Of a DNA stretch of 64,000 bases, positions 12,690 through 24,380 are shown in pieces. The notes beneath the pieces were generated by a model. The model was not told the origin of the DNA, ran no database searches, and worked only from the letters and a program-made list of their open reading frames with translations. The stretch spans positions 22,191,056 to 22,255,055 of the forward strand of contig OX940868.1 in NCBI GenBank assembly GCA_954871525.1, written 5' to 3'. The position numbers and the translations under genes were made by a program. The stretch comes from Parietaria judaica. Taxonomy: Eukaryota > Streptophyta > Magnoliopsida > Rosales > Urticaceae. Each line of letters starts with the position of its first letter. Position 1 is the first letter of the stretch.

Positions 12690-13291
12690 TCTGCAAAATG
12701 AATTACCTCTCGCATTGCTTAACAACTTTCGCGCTCGCATCGGGCTCGCATTTACGCGTCTTGACGTAGTACTCTTCCGGCTTGTACGCGACGTCCTGCA
12801 AAAATCGACACTCGCACATCACGAATTCAACTCAGTCAGACCTCGAAATCAACGGAAAATGAGTGACCAACCCGAACGTAAGTAAGCTCGAACAGAGCGT
12901 AAGCCGCGGATTTGTATATCGTCAGGACGGGCGGAATCCTCAGAGTTTGCATAGTCTGCGTCGAATTCTCCTCCACTTCCACCAGTTCGGCCACGATCGA
13001 CGCCTCTCCGCCGCTCTGAAAACGCAACGTTTAACAATCGAACTCGAGCTATGGAGGAATGAATTATGAGAGCGAGTATCGAGTGATCAGTACCGAACCG
13101 CTCGGGACGGCCAAGTTGAGGACGATCTTCTTGGTGCAGTTCAGGTCAGCGCCGGAGTCCGACGTCTTCTCGCATTTCTCGAGCTTCGACTTCGACAGAA
13201 TCTGAACGCCAATCACCGCCGGTGCCGCCAATACCGCGACAAAAGCGGCGATCCAGAGGACTGAGATCGTTTTCTGAAACCAGGTTTTCAT
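9197..13291 (-). CDS. HAP2: HAP2/GCS1 male-gamete membrane fusogen (18 exons)
   Basis: Single-pass sperm-membrane protein that fuses gamete membranes at fertilisation; 703 residues, as expected for angiosperm HAP2. Exons from the start: 13094-13291, 12872-13015, 12707-12795, 12575-12614, 12444-12501, 12306-12366, 12141-12219, 11921-12055, 11506-11700, 11344-11424, 11147-11247, 10931-11048, 10557-10589, 10376-10469, 10204-10292, 10019-10134, 9836-9936, 9197-9576; the frame closes throughout. Visible are an N-terminal signal segment (about 1-29), the mature start [14 protein letters not shown], a cysteine-rich ectodomain with [17 protein letters not shown], the HAP2-GCS1 domain ([10 protein letters not shown] to CLHNQLWNF), a transmembrane helix (about 558-586) and a His/Lys/Arg-rich cytosolic tail with ten consecutive His. 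Intron 10 uses GTTGTG as donor. No broken exon was seen, so it is predicted functional. Confidence 0.97.
12652..12687. repeat. (AT)n microsatellite in HAP2 intron 3
   Basis: Pure TA dinucleotides over about 36 bp between exons 3 and 4 of the fusogen gene. Confidence 0.9.
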
Positions 13292-13375
13292 TCTCTCTCT
13301 CTCTGTCTCTCTCTCTCTCTCTGTGGGACAGTTTTGGCGGGCTTGAGGTGGTTGGTTTTGAAACCGCCACTAAGG
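13292..13375 (-). promoter_or_regulatory. HAP2 5' region: CT-repeat leader and candidate E2F and MYB sites
   Basis: Immediately upstream of the HAP2 start codon (13291) lies a CT/GA repeat (13292-13321), typical of plant 5' leaders. Next is TTTTGGCGGG (13332-13341), which fits the E2F consensus TTTSGCGS, then AAACCGCC (13361-13368), containing the AACCG core bound by the pollen MYB factor DUO1 that activates HAP2 in Arabidopsis. These are consensus matches only; their use is inferred. The intact upstream region before the MULE boundary is about 450 bp. Confidence 0.35.
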
Positions 13376-13740
13376 TTTATATTTAATTATAATAACGGCA
13401 GAAGTAGTCAGATTCTAGTCAACAGATTCTTTAGTTGCGGGAATAAAGTAATTACTGAAGGAAAAAAAAGAAGATAAATGACTGTTTAATTTAAAAAGAA
13501 AACGTAATGAAAATTTATGTTTCTACTTTTTATAAAGCAGAAAGTAATAATATAAATGTGTTTGTTTAGTTACTTTAGTAAAATATTTTTATAATTTTTT
13601 TACAAAAGAAACAAAAAATACCAAATAGGCATTTTCAATTTTTCTCTCTATAAAGTGGGATCTACTATCTCATTTTTCTACATTTATTATTTCTCTTTCA
13701 TCTTATTCATATTTATTAAGCACATCTATTTTTAAAAATA

Positions 13741-15789
13741 GAGAAATTGCTCTAAATAGTCAAATTAAAACATATGATTAGTAAAATAGCCAAATTTTCC
13801 TTCATCTTTACAAAATAGCCAATTTTGATGATGTGGCTTTTCAATATCAGAATTCATTCCTATTTTATCCTCTAATTAATCTTTTTATTATTAATAATTT
13901 TTATATTATTATTAATTCGTGCACATTAATAGCTATTAAATCCATAAATTAATACTAATTCAAATATTTGATTAATTCCTCTCATCTCTCATCCCACATC
14001 TCACGTTCTCTCTCTTTCTTTCTCCATCCCTCATTCCCTCTCTCTCCCTCTCTCTTTGTCTCCCTCTCTCTGATATCGTGGTTCCACATCTGCTGCGATT
14101 TTCCGATCAAGCTTTCCATGGTTCTCTTCCCGATCGCTTCCCCAGATTAAGATGCATAAATAAGATTTCCGAAAGCTGGCATCTGATCTCTCTATCTCTG
14201 TCTCCATCGCCATCGCCGACGAGAACGCTTGCATCTGATCTTTGTCTCTGTCTCATCCCATCGCCATCGCCAACGAGAACGCTCGCTGTCGCGGAGAAGA
14301 ATCACGAAGTTGTGGGCCTTGGTCTTTGATTTTGGTATATTTATCAGATTTATGCATATACATACCGAATTATTTACTGTTTGGCTCCGATTTTTTCAGT
14401 TGATTTTGTTTTGGTGGCGATTTTGAATTTTTGGTTTTTATTGTTCGGAATCGCTCTTCGTTTTGCTGGTAAATCATTATTGTTTATGTCTTTTGATGCA
14501 ATCGATTGATTTGATTATCAAACTGTATTGATTTGTTTTGAGATTCGTACGCAGCTGTATCTTTTTTATATAATTGAAAGGGAAAAGCTTTATGGACCAA
14601 GATGTGAAATAATTTGACTGGTTAATTCGCGTTAGTTTGTGTAACACAAACTAATTAACGGGACTAACACAAACTAACAACACTTATAAACACAAATAAA
14701 TAAAAATAATATAAATTAACAACGCATTAATACAAATTAACAACTTTCAAACACTATTAACAAGAATTAACAACGCATATTTTGTGTTTTTTTTTTTTTT
14801 GTTTATTCGTGATAATTTTGTGTTTATTCATGTTAATCTTATGTTAATTCGTGCTAATACACATTTATTTTGTGTTTGTTTTTGTTTCTTCTTTACAATT
14901 ATCGTTTACTTTTTCGTTTGTTTTGGTTAATTCGTTGTAGATTCATGTTATTGTTTGTTAATACGTGTTTGTTTTAATTTATTGATTCTCACAGCTATCG
15001 ACGAGATTATCATATTTGAACTTCTTAGGAATGTGGTCGAAAGGAGCGAGACGACGCTCCGACTAGGAGATGACCGCCAATTGCATGGTTGAGTCTGGAA
15101 GCTCTTTTCAAGAATAGAGAGAGATATTTTTGTATTTAAAATAGTTGATTATTGTATTCAAATTTAAATATGAATAATATTTATGATTATTTATAATTAA
15201 GAGATCCCAAGTATTTTCCTGTTGGTTAATATGGTTTAAATCACTTTGATACAAGTTGTTAATTCACGTTAATGCACGTCTTCAAGCACAAAATTGCACT
15301 GTATTAAAACAAATGAACAGATTAAAACGTGTATTTATATATAAATTTCAGCAATGAAATTTGAAAATTAAGCCCTAAAATGTGGATTTGATAGTTACCA
15401 TAATAATAGCAATCAGTTATTAAATATAAGGTTAAACGTTTGATGAGAGAGAAAGTTGTGGTTAATGTTTTTTTATTTAAAATTCTAATTATATCATAAA
15501 AAAAGGGGGTACACGATTCTTTAGGTTGTTGGGTTTGATTGTTACCATATTAATAGCAATCTTAATTAATATAAATATTTTCAATTAATGCAAAATTGAT
15601 TGACCAAATAAACTCACGTAAATTACGTTAGGCAGAGTTTTTTTTTAATTATTATTTTATTGAAACATAAGGGCAATATAGTAATTGGAGATTTGTTTAA
15701 CTGGTTAATTGGCTAATTTGCAAAATTAACTAAAGTTTGGCTATTTTGTTAAATACACATTTAATTTTGGCTATTTTCCTATAATGCCC
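13741..15789. mobile_element. Mutator-like element (MULE), 2.05 kb, 9-bp target duplication
   Basis: Flanked by the direct 9-bp repeat TTAAAAATA (13732-13740 and 15790-15798), diagnostic of MULEs. The left end starts GAGAAATTGCTCTAAATAGT; the right end is GGCTATTTTCCTATAATGCCC. Both ends match those of the 231-bp element at 38960-39190, so the two form one family. The inner ends share AAAATAGCCAAA.TTT blocks in inverted orientation. The interior (about 13970-14340) is CT-rich and leader-like, with a short tandem duplication of TCGCCATCGCC.ACGAGAACGCT, and near 15000-15100 there is a second non-AT-rich patch. No transposase was recognised. The interior may be captured host DNA, but I could not identify a source gene. 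Confidence 0.85.
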
Positions 15790-16792
15790 TTAAAAATAAA
15801 ACATAAAAATCTAACCAAACGTTTTTGCAAAACATATAGTAAAATTATTTTAAAAAATTAAAAATGTAAACGTAAAATAAAAATACAAAACACAACTCCA
15901 TAAAATTTAACAAAAATTATTTTGAAGTTTCTAATATGTTTTGTTAACTATTTTAATTAGGGTAAATGAGGCAAATGCCCATTTGTGACTCAAGGTTTTG
16001 AAAAAATGCCCATTTCTAATTAGGGTAATTATAACCACCAACAAATTAAAATATGGACTAATTTTCCCTTTCACTGTTTAATTCACATTATTAATTCGTT
16101 TTTTATCAACTAAAATAAAAAATATATATTTTCGTTAAATGTAGCAAACTAAATAAATTAACATTAAATCCTTCCTATTTTAACGATTTCACAAAACTTT
16201 TTCGAATTAATCCTCCATATTTTAAAGATTAAAAACAAAATATGATTTTTGAATTTTTGGTCCCTAACAATCAATATTATTTGAAACTGTATATGAGAAA
16301 TGCCGAACAAACATTATTCACAACTTGAAACTGTAAATAAAATTACGAAAAATTGTATATGTATATACAATTTGAACTGTAAATAAAATTACAGAAAATT
16401 ACGAAATTTACGAAATCATGTCAAACTGTAAATGTAAATGATGTGAAATTGTAAATGAATTTACCAAAAACTGTAAATATATATACTAATATTAATATCA
16501 AATATATATACCAATACAAATACTACAAAACTGTAAATATATATACCAATACCAATACCAAAAACTGTAAATATATATATACTAATATTAATACCAAATA
16601 TACATACCAATACAAAAACCAAATTTAAACTGTAAATATATATTCTAATACCAAATATATATTCATTTAAACGGTAAATATATGAACCTGTCAGAACTAT
16701 AAATATATTTACAGCACGCGACACACGAATCGGACGACGGACGGACGCTTCGGCGACGTCGTTCACGCAACAAACTCCGGCGAAGGATAGAG

Positions 16793-17068
16793 GTGATTTC
16801 CGGCAACGAAATCGTGATCGTCGTGCGTGGCCTCAACGAGATTGTGGCATACCTCATCTACGCCGACCACGAGCACCGCGAGATCGTGTGCGGCCTCAAC
16901 CTCGTCAAGGAGAGCATCTACAAGCTCCTCCTCGACAACCGCATCGGGATGCCGATGTTCGACGGCGGCTACGTCCACCACGTCCTCCTCAAGTCGGCCA
17001 TCTGGCTGCTCAACGAGGAGTCGGAGACGCTGCGGCGACGGAGGATAGGTGGTTCAGAAGCGGCTTGA
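16793..17068 (+). pseudogene. Captured fragment of a class 3 (DAG-type) lipase gene
   Basis: An open frame of about 90 residues contains EIVAYLIYADHE, the RGLN-like GLNLVKES, LLLDNRIG and FDGGYVHHVLLKSA, which I recognise as the segment of plant class 3 lipases (calmodulin-binding/DAG lipase-like group) just before the catalytic GHSLG motif. The catalytic serine motif is absent and the frame runs into unrelated sequence and a stop at 17066-17068. An extra RGLNE stands before EIVAYLIY while the usual RGLN position reads CGLN, which suggests a rearranged or spliced capture. Third codon positions are nearly all G or C, unlike the AT-rich surroundings. It has no proper start context; a fragment rather than a gene, although the frame is undamaged over the whole match. 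Confidence 0.75.
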
Positions 17069-17277
17069 ATCGGATCGGATCGCCGGATCTGTCATCGGCG
17101 ATAAGACGGCGAGGGATTGGAGGAGAGGCTTTGCGTCGCCTTGACGAGCAAGGGGAGGAGCTCTGCTATGTTGACGAGGTTAGCTGCGACGAGGACGCTT
17201 GGCCACACTAGAAGTTTTCACACAGAGAGAGAGAGTTTTTTTCACGTTTTAATCTCTTAATTATCCATATCAATAAC

Positions 17278-17281
<4 letters not shown>

Positions 17282-17327
<46 letters not shown>
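17282..17327. repeat. (TA)n microsatellite inside the Pack-MULE
   Basis: About 46 bp of uninterrupted TA dinucleotides following the lipase fragment. Confidence 0.95.
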
Positions 17328-17329
<2 letters not shown>

Positions 17330-17575
17330 AGTATGGCATCAAATCAGAGAAATTTTCTTTTTATTTTTAAAAAGTATTTTGATAATAGCTACGTGTATAT
17401 TAGTCAAACTTATTTTGGTATTTATAATAAAATTTATATTACGAAAATTAATATTAGAGTTAATATGGTCCAAAAAAATTTATAAATGGGTATAAATGAA
17501 TTGTTTGAAAGTATGGGCAATTCTCATAAATCTTTGGTGATTTTTGGGCATTTCGTGATATTATCTTTTTAATTA

Positions 17576-18936
17576 TTAGTCTCCCTTCTCTATTAATGTT
17601 TTTAAATTTTTTGGCAGGAATCAGACGAGCTACTATTTTATTGAACTTGACTACAAAAAGAACTTATTAAATACCCGCCGGCGTAACAGACCATCATTTG
17701 AATACTTTTGCCGCTATGATACCTTATATTCTTTGTCGTTTGTATGATTAAGCGTATGTGGGTAGAAAACAAAAAATGATGTCGTTTTATCAATTTGTTT
17801 ACATATCATGAAAAGTTAGGAATTTATGTCAAACTAGTATTAGATTTATGTCGTATGGGGAGTCGCTAGCCATGCTGGATTTATGTCGTTTCTCAAAATG
17901 TAACTTTTTTTTTTGAAGCTATTAATTTTTAATATAGACTATAAATTACTATTTCATTCGTTATCATCGTCAAATATAGTTCATCGTTGACATAATCATG
18001 GAAGTTTAAATATATAAAATAAAGGAATAATTATGTTAAAAGTACTCAAACATTAACTAATTGAAGCAACGAATTCATAGTTAAAAAATCAATTATGTAA
18101 ATCTTCAAAATCAATAAATATGAAGAGATAATTTTTTTTGTTTATTTTTTCCAGAAAATTCGTATTAGCATATAAATATGCGTGATTGCCTGATTGGCAT
18201 GCTTTAATAACTATATTAAAAAATTAATTAATACTCGTTAAAAAAATAAAACAAAAAATGAATTACCTTATATTTATTAATTTTGAATATTTTTATTTTT
18301 ATTTTTTTATAAATATTTTACGTATTAATTAATCGGTTCAATTAGTAAAAAAAATTAGATACTTTTTCCGGCTTGATCGTTAAAATAAGAAAACATAGCC
18401 CAAATCCACCATGTTGACATGTCAGCAGGAGGGAGTTTTTCACTTCCATCTAAGAAACGTGGCACTGGCTCATAGCGCCGCGTGTCCTATACATGCAATC
18501 ACAAAACTATACTATTAAAAAGGCTTGATGGTTAAGCATTCCGCGTCATGACTTTGACAAATCTCATGTCCTACGTCACAAATTTAAAAATCAATAAAAT
18601 TATTATTGAAAAAAATAATCACGATAAAAATATTTAATTTATAGTAATTAAATTATTCGATAAAAATTGATAGATATAATCATATAAACTAATATATTTT
18701 TGCATTCTTAGATGAATATAATTTATTAGACTTGCAATTTACCACTTTATACTTCTTGATTTTAAATAATTTTATCACAAATTATTTTGTTTTAAACCCG
18801 AATCGCTTTAATTAATAATAATAAAAAAAAATATCACAAATCATAACTAAATGAATTATTAAAGTTTAGTATATACTTATATTATATAAATATGTATATA
18901 TAGGTGGGCGTTCCACGGGATGAAACCAAGGCAAGT
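17576..18936. other. Intergenic, AT-rich; presumed promoter of the PAS kinase at its right end
   Basis: No coding or RNA signature was seen. The sequence is AT-rich with homopolymer runs. The last 100 bp contain TATATAAATATGTATATATAGG, which could serve as a TATA region for the kinase gene starting at 18937. Confidence 0.4.
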
Positions 18937-21900
18937 ATGCGCATTGCACACCCTCTCTCCGGCGAAGCCATGTCATATTCCGGCGACGGAGATCTCTACC
19001 GGGCTCTGCTCGAGCGGTGTCGCAGCCTCGAGGCCAGCCACTCGCAGCTCGCCGACCAGCTCGTTGACCTCCGACGATGGAGCTGCCGCCAGCTGGTAGC
19101 TCTCCCGTCGGTGACGTCATCAGGCTCCGGCGACTCTTTCCCGGGGATTCAGTTCGGTGGTCGGCTTCCCGGGCGGTTCGGGCCCGGCGGGCCGCACAAG
19201 GGCGTGTTGGACGCGCTCGGACACGCGCTGCTCGTGTGTCGGGCTTCGTCGGGAAAGATTGTGTACTGGTAAGCATGGAACTCATTAGTACATTAAATTT
19301 TCATAAGTTTTGTTATTAGTAGTATAAGTCAAGGTTCTACTTTTTCACGATCATCTTCGATTATCCGTCTTACCGATAGTTATCGGTAAGACGGCCATGT
19401 CATTATTTTTTTATGATTTTTGTCGATAATCGGCAAACATCTTAGAAAATAATAAAAATATGGTATTTTTCAAAAAAATTTGCACTATTCGATGATTTTA
19501 TTTACATATATGAGAGTGAAACTAAATTTTATTTACTTATGTTTGAGTATGAAATGATTTTATTTTTTGCAAATGTTTTATCAACATTATAAACTTAGTA
19601 AATATATTCTTAAAAATATTTTAGTGATTTTTCATCGATAATCTTCGATAAGTGTCGATAATCCGTCGATAATTATCATCGAAAAGATCGGTAACCGGTA
19701 AGCTACAGTATTATTAGTTTTCCGTCGAAAATCCGGTAAGTTATCGATTAATCCGTCGATAACGGCAAGCGATTTATCGGCAAGTTCGGTAAGTTGAACC
19801 TTGGTATAAGTATCTAAAGTTTACCGCACGGTTAAATCTACATGGTAAGATGAACGTCGCACGGAATTGAGTCGACGTATATTTCAATCGATTTGTCGGT
19901 AAGAAAAAAAAATACACGAAATATACATATAAATATATATATATATATTGTTATTTTTCATTTTGAGCTTGTATATTATTTTCGTTAGTGAAAGGTGAAT
20001 ATTTATGTCGTTGTCTCGTTGATATCTGTAATTTTATATTTTATGCTAGTATATGATATAGTCATGTCTGTTTTCGAATAATCTTTTTATGTTAATTATA
20101 ATTAATACAGATATTAGCGGTAAAAAGTATTATTCTTAAGTAAAGTAAGTTTTTTTTTTTTTTCTGACGGATAATTTTTTTAGAATTAGCTAAAATGCCA
20201 CAAGTACCTCTATAACTGCAATGTTGATACATGTCAACGTGTTATTATTAGAGTCTATTAACTTTGACCGGCAAAAAAAGTGTTTATCGGTAGTTTTTGA
20301 ACGATAATTATTTTTGTGTTCTTTAAAATCCTAATTTAAAACTATACATTGTACTCTGTAAATCTATTCTTCCCGTCGAGACCCCACAAATTGTTGGGCT
20401 GGGTCTCGTACAACAGTCACGTAAATTGTCATGGGACATCAGCGTCCGCCGGGCAGATTCCATAGGTCGTTGAGGCGGTAATGTATTTTCGAAGGCTTGA
20501 ACAAGATTAAGACCAACATGCAAACAATGTCGCCGTATCTCACCGTGGCGAAATCATATTTTGACATGTTTGAATGACAATGTAAAACCGTCGTGCAATA
20601 TTGCACGATTCTGGATCGCGAGATGGAAGAATTAAACCGTCTCCGACTTTGTTTTTGTTTGACTTCTTAGGAACCCTAGTTGCGAAAGGCTTTACGGATG
20701 GAAAGACTACGAGGTGGTGGGTCAACGGTGCTTCACGGAGCTCCTCATCCCCGGAGACCGCTACGTGACGCTCCAGAGGATCATGGGGCAGATGATGCGC
20801 ACCCGAGAGCCGTGGTCCGGCCAGTTCCCGCTCAAGAAGAAGTCCGGCGAGACTATCACGGCCCTGGTGAGCAAGAGCCTGATGTACGAGAACGGAGAGC
20901 TCGTCGGGCTGATCGTCATCGCCAGTGATTCAGCAATAATCAACCGTGTCATGGTAGGAAGCCAGAGGCCGTATCCCCACAGCGTCAACCGTCAACGGCG
21001 AAAGCAGGATTTAAACCACCGGTTGACGTGGCACCCTTGCCCGCCGATCGCTCCGGCGCCGGAGATCGCGTCGTCGGTCTCCAATCTGGTATTCTAGTAA
21101 TTTTTCATACATGTTTAAATTATAAAGAACAATTTTAAGATTGAAATTTAATACAAGAGAAACGAATTTTAAGATACGTATTTACACTTGATTCACAATA
21201 AGTTAATTGAATATTCCATTGAAATGAAAAAAATAAAATAGAAAGTAGAATGGAGCCATATATAATAAAATATTTGCGGCAGAAATATTTAACTTTGTAC
21301 TAATGTACGAAATCTCAATCTTGTTGGCAGTAGTACTCAAAGCCAGAGAACTTTTTGGCAATATACTCAAATGCCATAGAACATTGTTGAGGTCTAATTT
21401 CGTCGTTGTCTCAATAAAGTTTTCTTAAGAGATGTATATGTCTGCAGCTAAACTCTAAAAAAAAAACTAATTATTCAATACCTTTGATAGACACGTGTCT
21501 TTAATTTAGCAAACGTTAATTCAACATTGACAATATTGGACCTTGACATTGTTTGGTAGTCTTTAGGTACTGTTGCCGCACAAAAAGAAATTGAGAATAG
21601 GTCGGACATTTGGTATACAATTGGGAACTTAAACCGCAAATATCCTAATTATAAGTTATAATATATATGTTACTGAATGCTCTGGTAATTTATTGTTCAG
21701 CTCTCACTGCTAGTTTGTTACTAATACTAAAAGTTATACTTATAACTACGTACTTTACTGTTTCAACACATGTACTATTATTCATTACATATACGAATTC
21801 AATTATGCGGTTCTGCGATTCCGTTACAGTGATATGTTAGAAGACCCGCTTTCGTATTTATAAATTCCTTTGTTGGCTTCCTTGAAAGTATCGCGTTCGG

Positions 21901-24380
21901 AAAATTTTGCAGGCGGTTAGAGTGTTGGCGAAGCTGCACATCAAGGGCAGTGGCAGCAATGGTAACGAAGACGACAAAAGAAACAAAAGAACTGATTCGG
22001 CGAGGAAAAACTCTTCACAGAAATCGCAAACCGAAATCCTCGGAAATACGGAAGATTTTCCGATAGACGTGTCTGAGAACAGAGACAACAACAAGTACCG
22101 CGAGTGTTTGCGATCGTTGAAGAGTGTCGTTCGAGCACCGAAATTCAGAGGCAGTGGCAGCACCTCGGAAGCGGAAGATGGTGTGGCGAGCAATGGAAGC
22201 TCTTCGGGTAGAGACGACGATGATTCAAACTCGGTATCCGACTGCGAGATCTTGTGGGATGATTTGCATAAGGGAGAGGAGATTGGACAAGGTAAATTGA
22301 ATGAAGGATTTTCTCATGTTCTAATTTGATTAATTTTTTACAAATAATTCCATTTTTAGCCCGTTGTTTTCAGGCTTCTATGCAACGGTTTATCGTGGAA
22401 TTTGGAACGGGTCGGTACGTATTGTTTCTAACTAATTTTCTTGACTTTTTCACGAACAACAATTTCAATTTACGTGTCAATTTCAAGTATTGTTTCTCCA
22501 ATCAGGATGTCGCCATTAAGGTGTACTCGAACGAGTACAACGAGGGAACTTTACAAGACTACCAAAAAGAGGTATCTTTAGCTTCGAAAACCCGACAAAC
22601 TTGATTTTTATTTATTTAGTTTCTTCTGTTGATCTTGTAATTTCAAACAATTTGTTCTTCAGATTAGCATAATGAAGAGGCTGCGACATCCGAACGTACT
22701 GTTGTTCATGGGAGCGGCTTGTTCCCGGGAAAGGTTGGCCATCGTCACCGAGTTCCTTCCAAGGTAGGACGAACTCCAAGCAATGGCGTTTTTCAAACAA
22801 AAAAATAAAATTATTTTCTTTTTCGGTTTTGACATAAACTAATTCACGAACAGAGGAAGCCTTTTTAAAACGCTCCACAAAAACAAGCAGACAATGGACA
22901 TACGACGCCGCATGAAAATGGCTCTTGACGTTGTGAGTAATTGTTCGAAATCACTTTAATTTTACGTTTTTCATTTTCAAATTATAAGTTTCTGTTTGTA
23001 GGCTAGAGGGATGAACTATCTGCATCGGCTGAGTCCGCCGATAGTTCACAGAGATCTCAAGTCTTCGAACCTTCTCGTCGACAAGAATTGGACCGTTAAG
23101 GTTTGCGAGTCTCTCCGTGCAAGCAGTGTCTTGTTTTTTTAAATTTTAATACGAAGCACCAAAATATGCATTTGTTTTAAGTAAATAGACCAGTTTCTTG
23201 ATCAACAAGTTACCTTTCAGGTTGGAGATTTTGGCTTGTCGAGGTTGAAACACGCGACTTTCTTGACCGCCAGATCCGGAAGAGGAACGGTTAGTCGATT
23301 TTCAGTTAATTACTAACCACATACAAATTGGGAAAATCACGACCAGATGAGAGTCTAAATCGAAAATTACACACAATCCGGGGCTTAGAATCATACCGGA
23401 CTAAGTAAACGAATTCAGATCACATATTAAAAACTATTACTTTCTCGCAATCTAATTTCCGGAATGACCTAATTATTTCTGTGCTCGCAATGCAGCCTCA
23501 GTGGATGGCTCCAGAGGTCCTCCGCAACGAGCCCTCTAACGAGAAGTCGGTCTTATAAACACTTCACTGGTCGATTTCGATCACAATATCGAATGATTAA
23601 CCCAACTAAGAAGCATATCGTCTTTCTCCTGCACGTGGACAGGTCCGATGTGTACAGCTTCGGCGTCATCCTGTGGGAACTGACTACGGAATCCATTCCG
23701 TGGAACAATCTGAACCCGTTACAGGCATGTTCTTATGATATTGATTATGATATACTTCAATTTCAACAATTATATTTTTGAATTGTCGTACAATTTCCTT
23801 TATAATATTTTTTTTATTTTTGTAAATCATAAGGTTGTTGGAGTTGTGGGATTCATGGATAGAAGACTGGAGATTCCAGAAGGGATTGATCCCCAAATTG
23901 AGTCCATTATCCGAGATTGTTGGAATAGGTAATCGTTTTTTAGAATTATATAATTTATTTTAATTTAATTTGTTTGCATTTTTTATAAATAACATAGGAG
24001 ATTGATGGCTCAGCAATTACACTAAATGAAAACAAACAGAATCGTTTTTAGAAAACTTTTTTTTTTCGTTATAATTATTGAAATTGGAGGTATTAACAAT
24101 TATCAAGACTTGATTTTATCAAATATTATCTATATATATTGTTTTATAGTATTTTGACAATTTTAACAGAGTACGTACTCTTATATATGTGCTTTATTAT
24201 AAGATGATTTTATTATTTGTGGATGATTAGTAATTAATTAAATCTCATGTTAAAAAAAAAAAAAAAAACAGTGATCCGGGAGAACGGCCATCATTCGAAG
24301 AAATAATCGGGAGAATGTCGAATCTCAATCCTAAAGAAACAGCTGTCACCTCTCAAAGGTTCCCTGAGTTTTGGTTTTGA
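18937..24380 (+). CDS. PAS-domain Raf-like protein kinase (13 exons)
   Basis: Predicted 639-residue Ser/Thr kinase of the plant Raf-like MAPKKK group with an N-terminal PAS domain (At1g67890-type). Exons: 18937-19268, 20671-21088, 21913-22291, 22374-22414, 22506-22571, 22663-22763, 22854-22932, 23002-23100, 23221-23289, 23496-23545, 23643-23724, 23834-23928, 24272-24380. Residues 20-47 look coiled-coil; the PAS domain spans about 88-200, with the [10 protein letters not shown] core over the exon 1/2 junction. A Ser-rich acidic linker precedes the kinase domain: loop [12 protein letters not shown], Lys395 (VAIK), HRDLKSSN with Asp490, DFG at 508-510, APE at 533-535. All catalytic residues are present. 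Intron 11 has a GC donor. Start choice: Met at 18937, with another Met at 18970 possible. The C-terminus may instead use a further exon, 24442-24508. Confidence 0.9.
19330..19803. mobile_element. Non-autonomous hAT element in intron 1 of the PAS kinase, 8-bp target duplication
   Basis: The perfect direct repeat GTATAAGT flanks the element (19322-19329 and 19804-19811). Terminal inverted repeats are CAAGGTTCTACTT and CAAGGTTCAACTT, one mismatch in 13. Subterminal regions are crowded with inverted CGATAATC / GGTAAG / ATCGGTAA motifs, the usual hAT arrangement. At 474 bp it has no coding capacity. Its ends resemble those of the hAT element at 850-1876 (CAAGGTT). Confidence 0.93.

Larger units (their letters stand above)
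15960..17566. mobile_element. Pack-MULE: Mutator-like element carrying a lipase gene fragment
   Basis: Flanked by the 9-bp direct repeat TTTTAATTA (15951-15959 and 17567-17575). Imperfect terminal inverted repeats of about 50 bp are visible: the left end GGGTAAATGAGGCAAATGCCC, with a second ATGCCCATTTC about 30 bp in, matches the reverse of the right end, AGATAATATCACGAAATGCCC with a second TTGCCCATAC. Between the ends lie a degenerate array of CTGTAAATATATAYACCAAT units (16330-16690), a GC-rich coding fragment of a class 3 lipase (about 16790-17070) and a (TA)n tract (17282-17327). No transposase is present. This is the structure of a gene-capturing MULE. Confidence 0.85.

Noticed and set aside
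18866..19285. 139-codon minus-strand open frame opposite PAS kinase exon 1
   Set aside because: It is the antisense of a GC-rich exon. The plus strand encodes the conserved PAS core across a proper splice junction; the minus frame is Arg/Ser-rich with no family resemblance.
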